Source: Acheta domesticus (Eukaryota > Arthropoda > Insecta > Orthoptera > Gryllidae). From it: a stretch of 64,000 nucleotides of DNA. The position numbers and the translations under genes were made by a program. The stretch lies in NCBI GenBank assembly GCA_031308135.1, contig JAHLJT010000631.1:3139371-3203370 (forward strand). The letters are read 5' to 3'. Shown piece after piece: positions 33,136 through 44,876 of the stretch; position 1 is the stretch's first letter, and each line of letters begins with the position of its first letter. The notes below the pieces were generated by a model, which was given only the letters and a program-made list of their open reading frames with translations, was not told where the DNA came from and searched no databases.

Positions 33136-34605
33136 GACTTGGAAGATGTGGAAGCTATAAACCAAAAATTGCTCACAGTAGCGTCCTATATGAGACCGAC
33201 GTACAATAATAATTGCGTAGTAGAGCAATGCATGCAAGAATGTCAATTAAAGTGGAATGTTGTATGTCTGGCACACTGTAGCGGAACGAGAGATTTCACC
33301 ACAAACAATCTCAATTTGTTTACTCCTTCAGCTGCGGCACTCGTTTTCTCCTTGACCCTTTGAAATGGCATCAATGAGAATGTAAACGTGACGAGCATGC
33401 TAAAGTATGCCTAGTATCGTAAAAGAATTACGGACAATAATGACAGAAAACACTAGAATTATCAGGTATCATGGATAATAGATTATATGACGCGCTATAA
33501 ATGACAGTGAATTAATAGTAGAAGGAAAACAGAACAGGAGAACAGGAATAATTTTACAAAAAAGTTAGCCAATAGTATCAGTCTTGTGCAGTCTGACTGC
33601 CTCAACGTAAAAATTTGTATCTTTAATGGGAGAAACGGAAGGAAAATAGGAGTAATACAGGAAAAAAACAACCGAACATTAGATTCCTTTACAAAAAAAT
33701 TGCAATCCTGTCTGAAATTCACTATTACATTAGATCAGTTCTCAACGGGGTCTGTTTCGGCCCCCCGGAGGGTCGACGCACTTTTGAAGGGAGGGGGGTC
33801 AGTGATGATCAAGGGGTACAGGGGATCTGTCTGCAAACAGAACCGACGATTCATAGGTACAATCAAGATTCTATTGATTATAAAAAAATTTAAATGAACT
33901 TGATAATTAATTGTTTTGTGATAGAGAACAAAAAAACAATTAATAGTAAATTATAAATTCGCTACTCTTCCTACGTATCCATCGTTCATCCTTAAGATAA
34001 TGCGCGTAGCTCGGCTGGTGCACTTGGTACACCGCACCAATCCAAGGAAATAAGTACCCCCGCCGACGGATATTGGAAAGAAATTAATCAAAGAAATTAA
34101 AGGTTGAGGATCCCTGCTTTAGATCATTAGAAAGAACGCATAAAAAGCTAATAAATTTCACTGTAATCACATTTAAATGAATTTATACAACGCTTACTTC
34201 TGAAGATGCATTCGCAGAGAGTAGTAATGGGTGAAAAGTGAGAAAAAGTTAAGTAAATCATTAAATATTACATTCAAGAAATGCATTTGATTTTGTAAGA
34301 CAATGTAAGTAATGCACGATCGTCACGGATAAAAAAATACTTCTGTCAAAAGCTATAATACAAAGCAATAATTGAAACTTATTAGGTATTGAGAAAAAGA
34401 TACTCGAAAATCTAACAATTAAATTCTCAAATTCCGGTAAACAAAATAAAATATTATGTTCATTTTACGTTACATAAGCAATGAAATTCATAGCAGTATA
34501 CAACAGGAAGTGGTGTTTACAAAAGTTAGTTCGGGAACGAATATCTTTTTTCGTATAAAATCTCTCCCGTCGAATCACAATTGGGTTATGATGGTCAGTT
34601 CCTGG
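33136..34605. other. AT-rich stretch, no gene recognised
   Basis: TAGCTCGGCTGG at 34006-34017 resembles a pol III A box, but the nearest B-box-like word (GGTTGAGGATCCC, about 34102) is too far away and imperfect. Nothing else recognised. Confidence 0.35.
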
Positions 34606-35138
34606 TGATTTGATTGATATTTTCGTGTTTCCGTGCGCGCCAACTACTTAAATCCCATACGTGCAGTGCACGTTTTTCCTCCGTAGGTAGCAGTGTGCTT
34701 CCACGGTGGAAGGTGAGATCTGTCGTCGACCTGTACGTCGGCTAGCGAGGTTTTCCCAATCCAGGTATCTACCACCAGCGGGGCACCGCCTCAGTCGGGA
34801 CAAGCTCTACGCTCGCGACTGATCACCGAACATGTGGTAGCGCAGTGAATGCAAGTGTAATTAAAGGGTTAGAATAGGACAAGGAAGAGAAAGGAAAGAT
34901 AGCGCGCGCGCGTTCCGGGGCTCGTTTGTTTAGGGCACTGCTCCGGCATTCGCCTGCGGTTGATCCGAGAAACCACGGAAAACAACCGATCAGCCGGCCG
35001 CTAGAATTCTCCTCCAGACGGTAGCTGAATTCGACCTATCTGACAAGCTAGAGTTGAAAATCCTGCCACCATTGGGTCTCGAACCCTAAGACCTCCCGGT
35101 CAGAGGCACCCTAATGATTTAATGGAATTCAGTGGTGC
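34606..35138 (-). mobile_element. SINE-like family copy, near full length
   Basis: In reverse orientation. The left end carries the tail GGTGATTTGATTGAT, which is (ATCA)-type on the minus strand. Then follow GTGCGCGCCAACTACT, CCAGCGGGGCACCGCCTCAG, GGGACAAGCTC, AGAATTCTCCTCCAGACGG and GAACCCTAAGACCTCCCGGT (B-box side), in exact reverse family order. The B box reads GTCTCGAACCCT on the plus strand. About 530 bp, with no insertion. Confidence 0.8.
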
Positions 35139-35169
35139 GTAACGATTTTGACACGATTTGATTGATGAT

Positions 35170-35450
35170 GGTGGGGAAAGGGATCGCTCTCACAGGGCCG
35201 GCGTCGGCATCCGGAGCGGGAGACGCCGGCGTCGGAGAGGCCCGTCGCGTCGCGTCGGCCAAGTGGCCATCGGCGCCGCGTCAGTCAAGGCCCCAATCAA
35301 CACTGGACTGGGCGGCCCGCGCGGCGGCCTCCGCAGGTCAGGGCGGCCGCCATGGCAGTTAGGCGCGGCGCCACTCCGCGCCGGGGCGAGGCGGGGTCAG
35401 GGAGCGCCCGCCCGCAAACGCGCACTAAAGGGAAACGCTTCGGCTTGCCT
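35170..35450. other. CpG island
   Basis: CpG-dense, with GTCGCGTCGCGTCGGCC repeats and CGCCATGGCAG at about 35348. Plus-strand frames 35158-35484 and 35352-35621 are Arg/Gly/Ala-rich and unrecognised. Confidence 0.45.
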
Positions 35451-36074
35451 GCACGACACGGACAAGCACAACGGCGTGTTATGAGTTATTTATTTGTCAA
35501 AAAAACAGTAAAAACTGTATATGGCGTATGGGGAAAGAGATTTACCTGCGCACATTTTCTTGAGGGCCAGAATTTCAAAAAAAACGAAAACAGAAAACGA
35601 AAAAATGAATTTAGAAAATAATTATTTTAGAAAAATATAAATATCTGAAAAATGTTTGTTCCCGAGCTACAGAAAATCAATTTCAATGGTAAATGAACTA
35701 CAAGTAAAAGGAGTGCTCAACAAAACGTGCGCACAGTGAAGCTACATTTACGTCTAGAAGCAAAACAAGGGGCCATCTCAGCATTTGCTCAATGGATCAG
35801 GGAATCGTGTTGTGGATCAGTGTTTGTGTTAAGACATTCAATAACAAACTTCATATCGCATTTGCCGGCGTATAAGACACATCGCTTATTGATTTTTTTT
35901 ACGACAAGAAAACCCAATTACCTTTCTAAACACTTAATAATTGCTAAATATATTGAATCAAAAAATAAAAAGTTAGACTTGAAAGCTGGACTAAAATTTG
36001 AGACTGGTTAAAATTGTTACTTGAGAAATCACGTTGCAAATTGCTACGACTCGTAGTCGCACATTAAAAACATA
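35451..36074. other. AT-rich spacer
   Basis: No gene recognised. The frame at 35727-36011 has no known motif. Confidence 0.4.
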
Positions 36075-36288
36075 TTAATTAATTTCTTCGAGCTTCCGGG
36101 TGCATCAACTACAAAAGTCATTAGTCCCGTAAGTGTGGTGCATGCTCTTTTTCTCGGGAGGTGGCGGTGATCTTCCCCCGCTGGATGGTGAGATCCAGTG
36201 CGACGTCCCTCTCGGCTAGCGGGATTTTCCCCAACCATGTATCTCCTAGCAGCGGGACACCGCCCCAGCCGGGGCTGCCTCTAAGCTC
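36075..36288 (-). mobile_element. SINE-like family copy, 5'-truncated
   Basis: Only the distal part of the family is present: CATTAGTCCCGTAAGTGTGG, GGAGGTGGCGGTGATCTTCC, CGGCTAGCGGGATTTTCCCC and CAGCGGGACACCGCCCCAG. The tRNA-like head and middle are missing, as expected if reverse transcription from the 3' end stopped early. Confidence 0.75.
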
Positions 36289-38084
36289 CCAATCAATCTC
36301 GGGGCAATTAACTGCTACAATTTGGAATTAACTGCCACGTATTTTCGTTGAGAAAACGTATGAGATTTCGCTAGACGTGCGCCAGCACATGCAAGTTCAG
36401 TTCAGATCGTAGCTCGACGAAAACTGCCAAATTATTTATTACTAATTAATTCACACAATTTGGAACACTTTGGCATTATTTGCCACGTATTTTCGTTGAG
36501 AAAACGGGAGTGACCTGGCTTGATGCGACGCCAGCACACCCATAAGGTAAATTCGAATCGTAGCTCTGGTGAAATTCTCTAATAATTAGGACTGGTGGAG
36601 TGACTGAAAGAAACAGGTTTTGCCATGATCCAATTTTTCGATATCAAGGACCCACAAAACGTGGATTCTGACAATGTACATAATTTGCTATCGTACATAT
36701 TGCGATGTGTCGTTTGACCATCGCACTCGCCACCCCAGTGTCACGCCACATTAACAAGAAGCTCGCAAGGACAACGCGTCCCTCGCGCCGCTTGAATCAG
36801 TTCCGCACAGCTGCGTAGGCCTCCCGAAACCCTCCACCATAAACTCAACCCCCTTTTGTCCATACTACAGAATGATTGACTTCTGGAACAACTGCGTTAG
36901 AGTCTTGGCGCTAGCACGCAGCAAGATAATCCCCTAAGTCCAATAAACACATCACGTCAGAACAGAAGAACCATGTGCGCACTTCTCTGTGCTAAACAAA
37001 GACATCCAATGGCCGCGAAAGGAAGCGATCATTTATCCAATCAGCTCACAAAATAACATAGAAAATTCTGGAACTCAACAAACCGACCTATGAGAGCGCT
37101 AGGGCAGGAAGCACGTGATAATCCTTGCATGGTGCGAAAGAAAGAAGGGGGGAGAAACACAGCGAGAGGCTCGAATTGCAGACGGGCGAAAAACACGAGA
37201 GAGAGTGGTCGAGCAGAAATAGCATAGGACAGTCGAAATTTTCAACAACTTAAAAGTTACAGTTAGAGAGCGGCCGAATATCGGCTTTTAGAGAAATCAC
37301 AAGTGAGAGCAACGGTAAAAGACGACAATAGCGGTTGGTGAGAGGCAAACATTGAGCCGACCACCACGAGACCTGCCCGGCCTTCGTCCAACCGCGGAAT
37401 TTATTCCAAACAGCCAGATTTTGGCTTCCAACGTCATACGCGGTACAGGTGTCGTGTGACGGCCTGAGACGCGCGCCAGCGCTACGTAATTGCTGCGCTG
37501 ACATTCACCGCTGACATCCCGAGCGCTGGCGCCTTCATCCCGAGGGACAATTGTGAGGCTGGCGTTCCAACGCTCCAGCGGCGCTCCTGTGGGTCCTGCC
37601 GCATCAGTCCATCGATCGGTGAGCAATCCCGTCGCGGTGACGTAGCCATTACGCCATCATTAACTTGTAAGTCATCATCATCATCACTTTTTTGATAGCC
37701 CAAAAACAGCAATTCCGTGTTAGCAAGAACAGTTTTTATAATAAATGTGTCCCCGCCATTTTGGAGGGGTGAAAAAGACTAAATTCTGAGTCAAGTGTTT
37801 ATTATTTTAAAACAAAGAAACCATTGCAATCCCTCGACCCAAGGCACTCACCCCTGAGACGCTCAACGCCGGCAGTGAAATAGCAGGTAAGTGGGCGCGC
37901 GCTTGGCGCCCCTTTAAATAAATTTAGCGCGTGTCCCCTCTGCTATATGGGAACGACCGTCATACCATCAGTGTGTCGGCGCTCCCGTTCTGTGGTGTGA
38001 CCTCCCCCCCGATTCCGTTCCAAAGAATCGGCATCCGACGTGGGCGGTTGCATCACAATATAGGAACTAGAATTATCCACTTTT
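36289..38084. other. Spacer with minor repeats
   Basis: Two diverged direct copies of a CACGTATTTTCGTTGAGAAAA block lie at about 36335 and 36483. A family 2 fragment (CAATTTTTCGATATCAAGGA then CCACAAAACGTGG) is at 36630-36670. Positions 37230-37640 are more GC-rich with unrecognised minus frames. TTTAAATAAATTTAG at about 37910 sits in a GC-rich setting but is not a convincing promoter. Confidence 0.35.
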
Positions 38085-38250
38085 TTGGATTCTGAGACCT
38101 AAAATACGATTTTTTCTGGCGGTTTCGTCGTGACATTACATAACTCTCTTTCTATACTATATATCTCGTATGCGAGAAACTAAATAGTGGTGCTACAACA
38201 GCACGTAGTCTCTCGCGTCAATAACGCTTACGTAAAATTGTAATACCCCA
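38085..38250 (+). repeat. Fragment of dispersed repeat family 2
   Basis: It shares TTACATAACTCTCTTTC, AGTGGTGCTACAACAGCACG and a GCTTACGTAAAATTG block with 17940-18130 and 19290-19335. Confidence 0.5.
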
Positions 38251-38369
38251 ATTTCTGTCTATATTAAAACATCGCAGACATCATTTGTATTCTAGAACAT
38301 TAGGCACGAAAACTAATTTTTTTTGAAAACTGCCGTGTTGAGGCGCGGCCTGATATTGTCGATTCTAAA

Positions 38370-38848
38370 TCTTATGGTGGCGGCGGTGGTCTTTCCCCGC
38401 CGGAAGCCGAGATCCAGCGCCGACCCACCATCGGCTAACGGGATTTTCCCAAGCAGGTATCTCCCAACAGCGGGGCACCACCCCATCCGTGACAATCTCT
38501 CCGCTCCCAATTGGTCGTCCCACAGGTGTGGTAGTTAATGTGGTAGTGTGGGAGTGTGTGTAAATAAGGGGTGAGGATAGAAGGAAGAGGAAGGAAAGAT
38601 CGCGCGCGGTCCATGGCCCGTTTGTTAGGGTACTGCTCCGGCATTCGCCTGGTGTGATCATATAAACGAAGGAAAACTACCATTCAGAGCAGCAGGCTGC
38701 TAGGATTCTCCTCCAGACAGCGATTGAATTCGACCTAGCTGACTAGCTAGGTCGAAAAATCTGCCGTGTTCGGGACTCGAACCTAGGATCTCGCGGTCAC
38801 AGGCACTGCAGTGATATCAGTTGATGCCCTGAACCACCTCTCCCGGTC
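38370..38848 (-). mobile_element. SINE-like family copy
   Basis: In reverse order: GGCGGTGGTCTTTCCCCGCC, CGGCTAACGGGATTTTCCC, GTATCTCCCAACAGCGGGGC, GGTGAGGATAGAAGGAAGAGG, GATCGCGCGCGGTCC, TCCTCCAGACAGCGATTG, then the B box GACTCGAACCTAGGATCTCG and an A-box-side GCCCTGAACCACCTCTCCC. This head is one of the best preserved. The extreme tail is missing. Confidence 0.8.
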
Positions 38849-38874
38849 CGTCTTTTTGAATTGTCCCGACCATA

Positions 38875-39043
38875 CTGCGATTTTTGTAACTTTGCCCCTG
38901 ACACGAATCAGCTGTTTCGCGTCCATCCAATCGGGAGCTTATGTTTCGCTACAGTGACGTCACCATGGTGACGTTCAAGCTCCCGATTGGATGAAACCGT
39001 CAACAGCCGATTCCTGCCAGGGGCACAGTTACGAAAATCGCAG
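38875..39043. mobile_element. Palindromic MITE with TA duplication (copy 1)
   Basis: A near-complete hairpin with ends CTGCGATTTTTGTAACT and AGTTACGAAAATCGCAG, with TA on both sides (38873-38874 and 39044-39045). Arm landmarks CCCCTGACACGAATCAGC and ATCCAATCGGGAGCTT recur inverted. The same element sits at 58381-58546. The TA target suggests Tc1/mariner mobilisation. Confidence 0.8.
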
Positions 39044-39059
39044 TATACTGTTGGAGTAA

Positions 39060-39250
39060 AGACGAGTCCCAGTGGGTGGCTGCGGCTCGAGGGGCATTCA
39101 GGGCTAAGTGAGATGTGGCCCGGAGGAGCGCGATGCCAATCTGCCAAGGCCGCGTCCCCCGGGCGGCGCCGCATCCGGCTCTCGCGGCCCCGCGCTCCCC
39201 GTCACCCGCGCCGCGCCGCCGCGGAAGCGCTTCGCCTCGCACTCGAGAAA
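39060..39250. other. CpG island
   Basis: CpG-dense, with CGCGCCGCGCCGCCGCGG at its core. No exon supported. Confidence 0.45.
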
Positions 39251-39291
39251 ACGCTTCAGATGACGACTCAATTTTTACTTTCCCGTATTCG

Positions 39292-39466
39292 CACAGGCGT
39301 ATCTACGGTATGGCAGACATGGCACGCACCATGGGCGCCACTCACAAGGGGCGCTATTTAGAGTATACCCGACACATCAAATAACAACAACTTAATTTGA
39401 AGCATCCTGACAGGGGCGCAAATTCTATGCTTGTCATGGGCGCATGAATACCCAGATACACCTCTG
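39292..39466. mobile_element. hAT-type MITE (second copy of the 25176 family)
   Basis: It shares GGGCGCCACTCACAAGGGGCG, AAATAACAAC and GGGGCGCAAATTCTATGCTTG with 25176-25347 in the same order, with a slightly altered left end (CACAGGCGTATCT). The flanks CGTATTCG (39284-39291) and CGTATACG (39467-39474) match at 7 of 8. Confidence 0.8.
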
Positions 39467-39469
39467 CGT

Positions 39470-41540
39470 ATACGTAGGTATATACGGAGTAATTTATAGT
39501 GCAGGGAAAGTTATGTTTATTTTTTGCTATTGTAATTGTTGTCCCCTACCATCTGTTGTGCATGCAGTGGTATACCTTATACTTGGATTAAAACGTAAGC
39601 CCGTTGATACTTCGTCAGCTGTGACGCTGTCATATAGTCGGAAGTTTGACCGTCACTGTAGTGACTTGTAGTGTATCAAGGACTTCACGTTTTAATCGAA
39701 GTACAATAGTTCAATTCACCCTCGTAACTGACAACCGCTTCGCCTTCTTAATGTAACCCACTCAAAGGAATGTGTAAGCAAAAATTAAAACACAGAAAAC
39801 ATTTTCCCCTTAAACTACTTAAGTTATCCTAATGCAATTTAGAACACGTATTGGAGAGATATTCTGCCATATTATTTTCTATCTGTAGAGTACTATGTTT
39901 ATAACGAATTGAAATTTTGATTTATTTTTATCAGGAACTACTTATGCGATCAATTTGAAATGTCTTGTAAATAATTAGCAACAATCCTGATGTTAATATA
40001 TGAATCTGTTTTGTGTTTAGATTAAAGATTGGAAAGTAAAAATACGATTCTTTGGGAAACAATTTGAAGACTTATTCAAATATCACACCTTTTACAACAC
40101 TCCATAGATCAATAAACCAATTGCTCTGGCTCAAGATAATTTCTTTCTGATTTTCATCTTCCATGCAAACTAGGACATTTTTCCACAGAAATATCAACCA
40201 CCACGATTCGATGTTCAATGATGTTTTTTAAAATGTTCCTCACGAAGGCACCAAGAGAAACGTTTTGCGGAGTCTTTCAAATTTTAAAAGTATTTCCTGG
40301 CGTCAGAGACATGTACAAATTTGGGAAAATACTCCCAAGATGGACTCACTTATTACCTTAAAAGCAGAAAATAGCGTTTTGCGCCGATAATGGAATGCCG
40401 TTAAAGCAAAATTTTCACTTGCCGTTTAGAAAATAAATTCAAATAAGTTATCATCTGATCACGAAACTCCTCAAATTTCGATATAGAAAAAAGAAACCCA
40501 TCAACAAGATAAGAACATAACATATCAGTGGACACTTTTGAGGGCTTAATAAAAACATAAAAAAACAGAGTGATCTTTTCGCAGGATTTAAAATTATTCC
40601 TTTCTTTCTGTGGGAGATGTCTCCGTTGATAAATTACCAGATAGATGCATTCTTAAATTTCTACACACATTTCAACTTTTTACATTTTCTCCACCCTTCT
40701 CTGTGAATTGTGGAATGCAAACTATTTCACCAAACAATTATGCAGAATTCCACGCATGCTCCAAAGGCAATCCACTACCGCACACAGCACTTGAATCTTT
40801 TCTTGCAAAGGAAGTACGTACGCAATAGCGCAACATCAGAGGAGGACATAGGAGATGAAATCCCGTGCGTCTCGATGGGCCGTTTTCTGCAGGCATATTC
40901 TTGGGTTTTTTATTTCTTGGCGTGAGGGCCTGTCTTCACAATCTCAAGGCATTTCGCGTCTTTCTGATTCATGTCGCTTGATGTCGCGTGATCGCCAACC
41001 CTACCGATACGATTGCGATCTAAGAGGACATGTTTTTTAATTTATGATGTTCCTTTATCACTAAGTGTAATAAATACATTATAATATAATGTTAAATAAA
41101 CATTCTTCGTTCAGATAACTAAAAACTTTCCCTGCACATAAATATTTTTCAATTTCTGTTCTTTCGTCTGATTAAAGCAGTAAAAATTCCATGCATGCCA
41201 TCAGATTCAGTGCACAGCACAAAGATCTATAAATTTTTTATAGTTTTACTTTTTATTTTAAGTTTATATTTTTTAAATATTTTTTCATAGGCGAAACGTT
41301 AATGCGTCACGTTGCATGTACTCCTCTCAATTTCGCCGACGCCACTTTAAACCGCAAAGTCGCCTCGCGTAGATGCGGCCTAAGGCGGCGGTCACAGTGG
41401 ATCAGATGTTGGCCAAAATTTGGGACAGCCCACGTAGTATGGTACTGAAAAACCAAGCGAAACAAATATTCTTTCGCCAGGCGATATTTTGGACGCCGTC
41501 GGAAGAAGTCGTTTGGCTTCACTATGACCATCATGTGTTT
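39470..41540. other. AT-rich stretch, no gene recognised
   Basis: Short frames at 39444-39671, 40610-40828 and 40710-41040 have no known motif. Positions 41370-41540 are more balanced (frame 41373-41555) but unrecognised. Confidence 0.35.
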
Positions 41541-42735
41541 CAATTGATTGATTAGGTTGAGATTCTAGGCGCGTCATCTGTTCCGGCCATTAGTCCCGTA
41601 AGTGTAGTTCGTGTTTCCTCGAGATTTTCCTCCGCTGGATAGCGATATCCGGCGCCAACCTACATGTCGGTTAGAGGGGGGTCGCCCAACCAGGTATCAG
41701 CGGGGCACTGCCCCAGCCAGGACAAGCTCCAAAAGCACAACTAACCTCTCGGCAGTGTGATAATTAGAGACCGGAAAAATATGTAGTATAAAACGTCAAA
41801 ATATGTACATAAATATGTAATGAAAACAGTAAGAATATGTAATAAATATGTAAAATCGGATATAATATGTAATATTAAAATACAGTAATAATAAAATACA
41901 TTAACGTAATACGAAATTAGGTTTATAAAAACTGCTCACTTCACATCATACAACTTTCTCGTCAGTAGAAAAAGCTTTATCTATTGTAATCCAGGACCTT
42001 AGTTTAGCAGCCGGACTAATAGCAATAGAAGCCATCGCACAAACTGGCGAGATCTACGACCAGCAAACATACACTGTAGCATGTTCATCGATGTGTTACA
42101 CGTCTGTGATCGCAAATTTTTCTCAGAAATTAAGGTTACAGATCACAAAACGCGGTGTCAATGATGATTTGGACACTCAGATTTCCCCAATAATGTAGGA
42201 AAAATGCTGATATTAAAAAAATGCATATTTTCATAAAAAATATGGAATTAAATAGAACAGAATTGATAAAATAAGAAAATATATTGTGAAAACAGCAAAA
42301 TATGTAAAATATGTAATACACTATGTAAAAATATGTAACAAAAAAATTCGATATTGTTATTGGGCTATGATTCGCCAAGATTATGATTTTGAGAACGGTA
42401 AGTAGAAAGACAAAAGAATATGAAATTACATAACAATCCGGTCTCTAGTGATAATGTGAGTGTGTGTAAGTAGGGGGGTGAGGATGGAACAAAGAATAGG
42501 AAGAAAAAATCGCGCGCGGACCGTGGCCCGTTTGTTAGGATACTTCTCCTGCTTTCGCCTGGTACTGCTCGGAGGAACCATTGGAATCTACCAATCAGAA
42601 CATCCGGCCGGTAGAATTCTCCTCCAAACAGCGGCTGAATTCAAAATAACTATCGCGATAGTGCCACCGTTGGGATTCGAACCCTAGAATTCAGACTCTG
42701 CAGAGACATCAGATGAGTCACCTAAACCGACGTGA
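41541..42735 (-). mobile_element. SINE-like family copy split by a hAT element
   Basis: In reverse order. Tail CAATTGATTGATTAGG at 41541, then GGCGCGTCATC, CCATTAGTCCCGTAAGTGT, CAGCGGGGCACTGCCCCAG, [hAT element 41764-42447], GGTGAGGATGG, GTGGCCCGTTTGTTAGGATA, TAGAATTCTCCTCCAAACAG, and the B box GGGATTCGAACCCTAG at 42673. Removing the insertion leaves about 510 bp. The perfect B box makes this one of the more intact heads. Confidence 0.8.
41764..42447. mobile_element. hAT-type non-autonomous element nested in a SINE-like copy
   Basis: The ends TAGAGACCGGA and TCCGGTCTCTA are exact inverted repeats, with exact 8 bp duplications GTGATAAT at 41756-41763 and 42448-42455. The subterminal regions are packed with AATATGTA-type words, and the interior is AT-rich with no usable frame. 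In architecture it resembles the element at 8576-9234, but the terminal sequences differ. Confidence 0.85.
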
Positions 42736-42759
42736 ACCCGCCACATCGGAAAAAAAAAA

Positions 42760-43080
42760 GTGTCCGACCTCGGCCGCCCGAAATTTCCCCAAACCGCCCA
42801 GAGGAGTGGGCGAGAAGCGTCGACCTCTCTCCGTCCGCGGCGCGGCGGAGCCAACGACCCTGCAAGGCGCCGCGCCGTTTATTTTGGTTGTCGATGGCGA
42901 ATCAAAACAGGCGCTAAGTGCCCGCGAGGCCCATTACGGCGACGTGGACGCCGTTTGTTGGATTGGGCCAACACGCCCGGCCGCCTCTGATCCCGCTGCA
43001 CCGCCAGCGTGGACGCACGCCATCTACGGTGCCAGCCACCGAATTCAACCTTGGACGCAGGCAGGGGCATCCAGATGAGG
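42760..43080. other. CpG island
   Basis: CpG-rich, with CGCGGCGCGGCGG and CGCCGCGCCG. GTCGATGGCGAA at about 42891 and a frame at 42713-43078 are unrecognised. Confidence 0.45.
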
Positions 43081-43340
43081 GGACAGTTCGGGCAAATTGC
43101 CCCAGGCCCTGACTTAATTGAGGCCCCGAATTTTTTTCACTCAAAAGAAACGAAAAATACAGGTGTCCGGGGAGGAAACGTCGAAACTTCGAAAATAAGC
43201 GCTTAAGACAATTCTGAGCATATTTTGTCTAATAAACTACGTGGATATTCCGAATGGTTGAGCCGCAATAGGCACTCAAAAGTTGGTTTGGAAAAATGAT
43301 TTCTAGGCAAAAATTTGCATTATGGAAGCATAGAATCACT

Positions 43341-43534
43341 CTAGAAACATGTACATTGTTTATTATTTACAAAAGAAATGAATATATTTGCTCAGACAGA
43401 AAAAATTAAGCGAGAAATAAAAAAGAAGAGGAATTGTGTAAATTTGGTGCTTTTTTATTTCTCACTTAATTTTCCTTTCTGAACAAATATATTCATTTCT
43501 TTTGTAAATAATAAACAATTTATATGTTTCTAAA
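43341..43534. repeat. Perfect-looking hairpin, arms about 85 bp
   Basis: The left arm CTAGAAACAT...GAAATAAAAAAG (43341-43426) and the right arm (43451-43534) are near-perfect complements through ATTGTTTATTATTTACAAAA and GAATATATTTG. The loop is about 25 bp. It is probably a MITE, but no clear target duplication was found. Confidence 0.75.
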
Positions 43535-43554
43535 GTGTTTCCCTGACTCATCTT

Positions 43555-43970
43555 CTTCAGCAAATACTGTAATACGCCATAAATACACTCTCCGTTCTCT
43601 GGAGCCTTCTAATCCCACAGCAATCATACGTACAAGCGGACTTGGCGGTTCATGACGACTCGAGGGAGAACCAAGTGTGCGCACTTGCTCTCGGTCGCCT
43701 TGCAGCGGTAAGAGTAATTGTCGCATGAGAGTTTTGAGTTGACAAAGAATTTGCAAAACTCGTGAGTTCATTGCTTTCTGCAGATACTGATACAATTGAA
43801 ACATAATGCAACATCCAGCATTCGCCTCCCCTCGCACGCGGAGAGGAGACGTACTTGTATTTGTTAATTCCAGTTTCCATGTATCTTCTTCCAAATGCAG
43901 TCCATTGCTTTTACGCTAGTGCACTGCTAATTGCCCATTTGCGCCTTCCCGTTTAATGTTACACATATCT
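43555..43970 (+). repeat. Dispersed repeat family 3, copy 1
   Basis: It shares GAGGGAGAACCAAGTGTGCG, CTTGCTCT, TTTTGAGTTGACAAAGAATT, GAGTTCATTGCTTTC, TCCAGTTTCCATGTATCTTC and GCACTGCTAATTGCCCATTTG with 45825-46240 in the same order. Its nature is unknown. The element at 43982 begins right after it. Confidence 0.7.
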
Positions 43971-44377
43971 CTGTGCATATACAGTTGGTAACAGTCTGGT
44001 TCCTACAGTCCATAATTTATTCGAAAATAGTTAATTTTAAGTGGAAAATTAATACTAATGAAAAATATATTACAAGATAATTGAAAAATTCCAGTTAAAT
44101 AAAATGTTTCTTTGTACACCTAGACGAAACGGCCTTGAATTTGAAGTTCACCAGCACATTTAGATGTTTCGAAACTATCCTAGCGGCTAGTTCCCGAGCG
44201 ACCAAATGTGCTGGTGAATTTCAAATTCAAGGCCGTTTCGTCTAGGTGTATAAAGAAACATTTTATTTAACTGGAATTTTTCAATTATCTTGTAATATAT
44301 TTTTCATTAGTATTAATTTTCCACTTAAAATTAATGTTTTTCGAGCAAATCATGGCCTGTACAAACAAAACTGTTAC

Positions 44378-44876
44378 CAGTGGCGTAGCTTCAGTTGGTG
44401 TCACCTGGGGCCAAGCTACTGGTGTCACCCCTCCCCCATAAATTAAGTATAAAAATATTTATTGCTACATAATTGTACATTATTTTATTAAAAATACAAA
44501 CATATTTGCATATGATAGTTATTTATAATATATTAAAAAAGTCTATGTAATTCTATGCAATATAATTTTTAAATAAGTTATAATTCATTTTAAAATATTT
44601 ATCAACAAATGTGTGTTATTTATGAAACCTCTTTACGAGATTTTAGGGCAGCAAACTTATTTACAACTTCATTAAAATCTACGCTTAATGCAATGTCATT
44701 TTCTACTGGCAATAGATCTAAATCAGCTAGTCTTGATTAATTTACACATTTTAAAGTAAATTATTTAAATTACATAATTCCAACTATAAAATATTTTCAT
44801 TAGCGTCACCCCTAGAATGGTGTCACCCGGGGCGCGCCGCCCCCCCCTGCCACCCCTCCCCCTAGCTACGCCACTG
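44378..44876 (-). mobile_element. Internally deleted hAT transposon
   Basis: It starts CAGTGGCGTAGCT and ends AGCTACGCCACTG, with exact 8 bp duplications ACTGTTAC at 44370-44377 and 44877-44884. Both subterminal regions hold GGTGTCACC words and C-runs. It keeps the last codons of a transposase (separate entry), so it is a deletion derivative of an autonomous hAT rather than an unrelated MITE. It lies in the terminal repeat of the 43982-44890 element and is younger than it. Confidence 0.9.
44620..44733 (-). pseudogene. C-terminal remnant of a hAT transposase
   Basis: Minus-strand codons read RLADLDLLPVENDIA, then LSVDFNEVVNKFAALKSRK, and end two or three codons later at a TAA at 44620-44622. 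The pattern of hydrophobic residues, IENDIA-like word, D-F/Y, then F-A-x-x-K-x-R-K just before the stop is typical of the hAT dimerisation-domain end in ZMYM/transposase-like proteins. Upstream is an in-frame stop, and the rest of the gene is deleted. Confidence 0.75.

Noticed and set aside
32341..33363. 340-codon ORF rich in PSPSPS and ALALAF
   Set aside because: A frame through the CTCGCC array and the neighbouring CpG island. The non-repetitive tail after 33135 has no known motif.
34006..34114. A-box-like TAGCTCGGCTGG suggesting a tRNA gene or SINE head
   Set aside because: No B box at the right distance, no cloverleaf and no terminator. Probably chance.
37880..38030. LTR or promoter suggested by TTTAAATAAATTTAG in GC-rich DNA
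   Set aside because: No second LTR copy, no primer-binding site, no polypurine tract and no gag/pol frame nearby.
2649..42690. Intact tRNA genes at the B-box-like sites of the SINE-like copies
   Set aside because: The heads do not form a full cloverleaf by eye and continue into a common 450 bp body. They are SINE-like heads, not tRNA genes.
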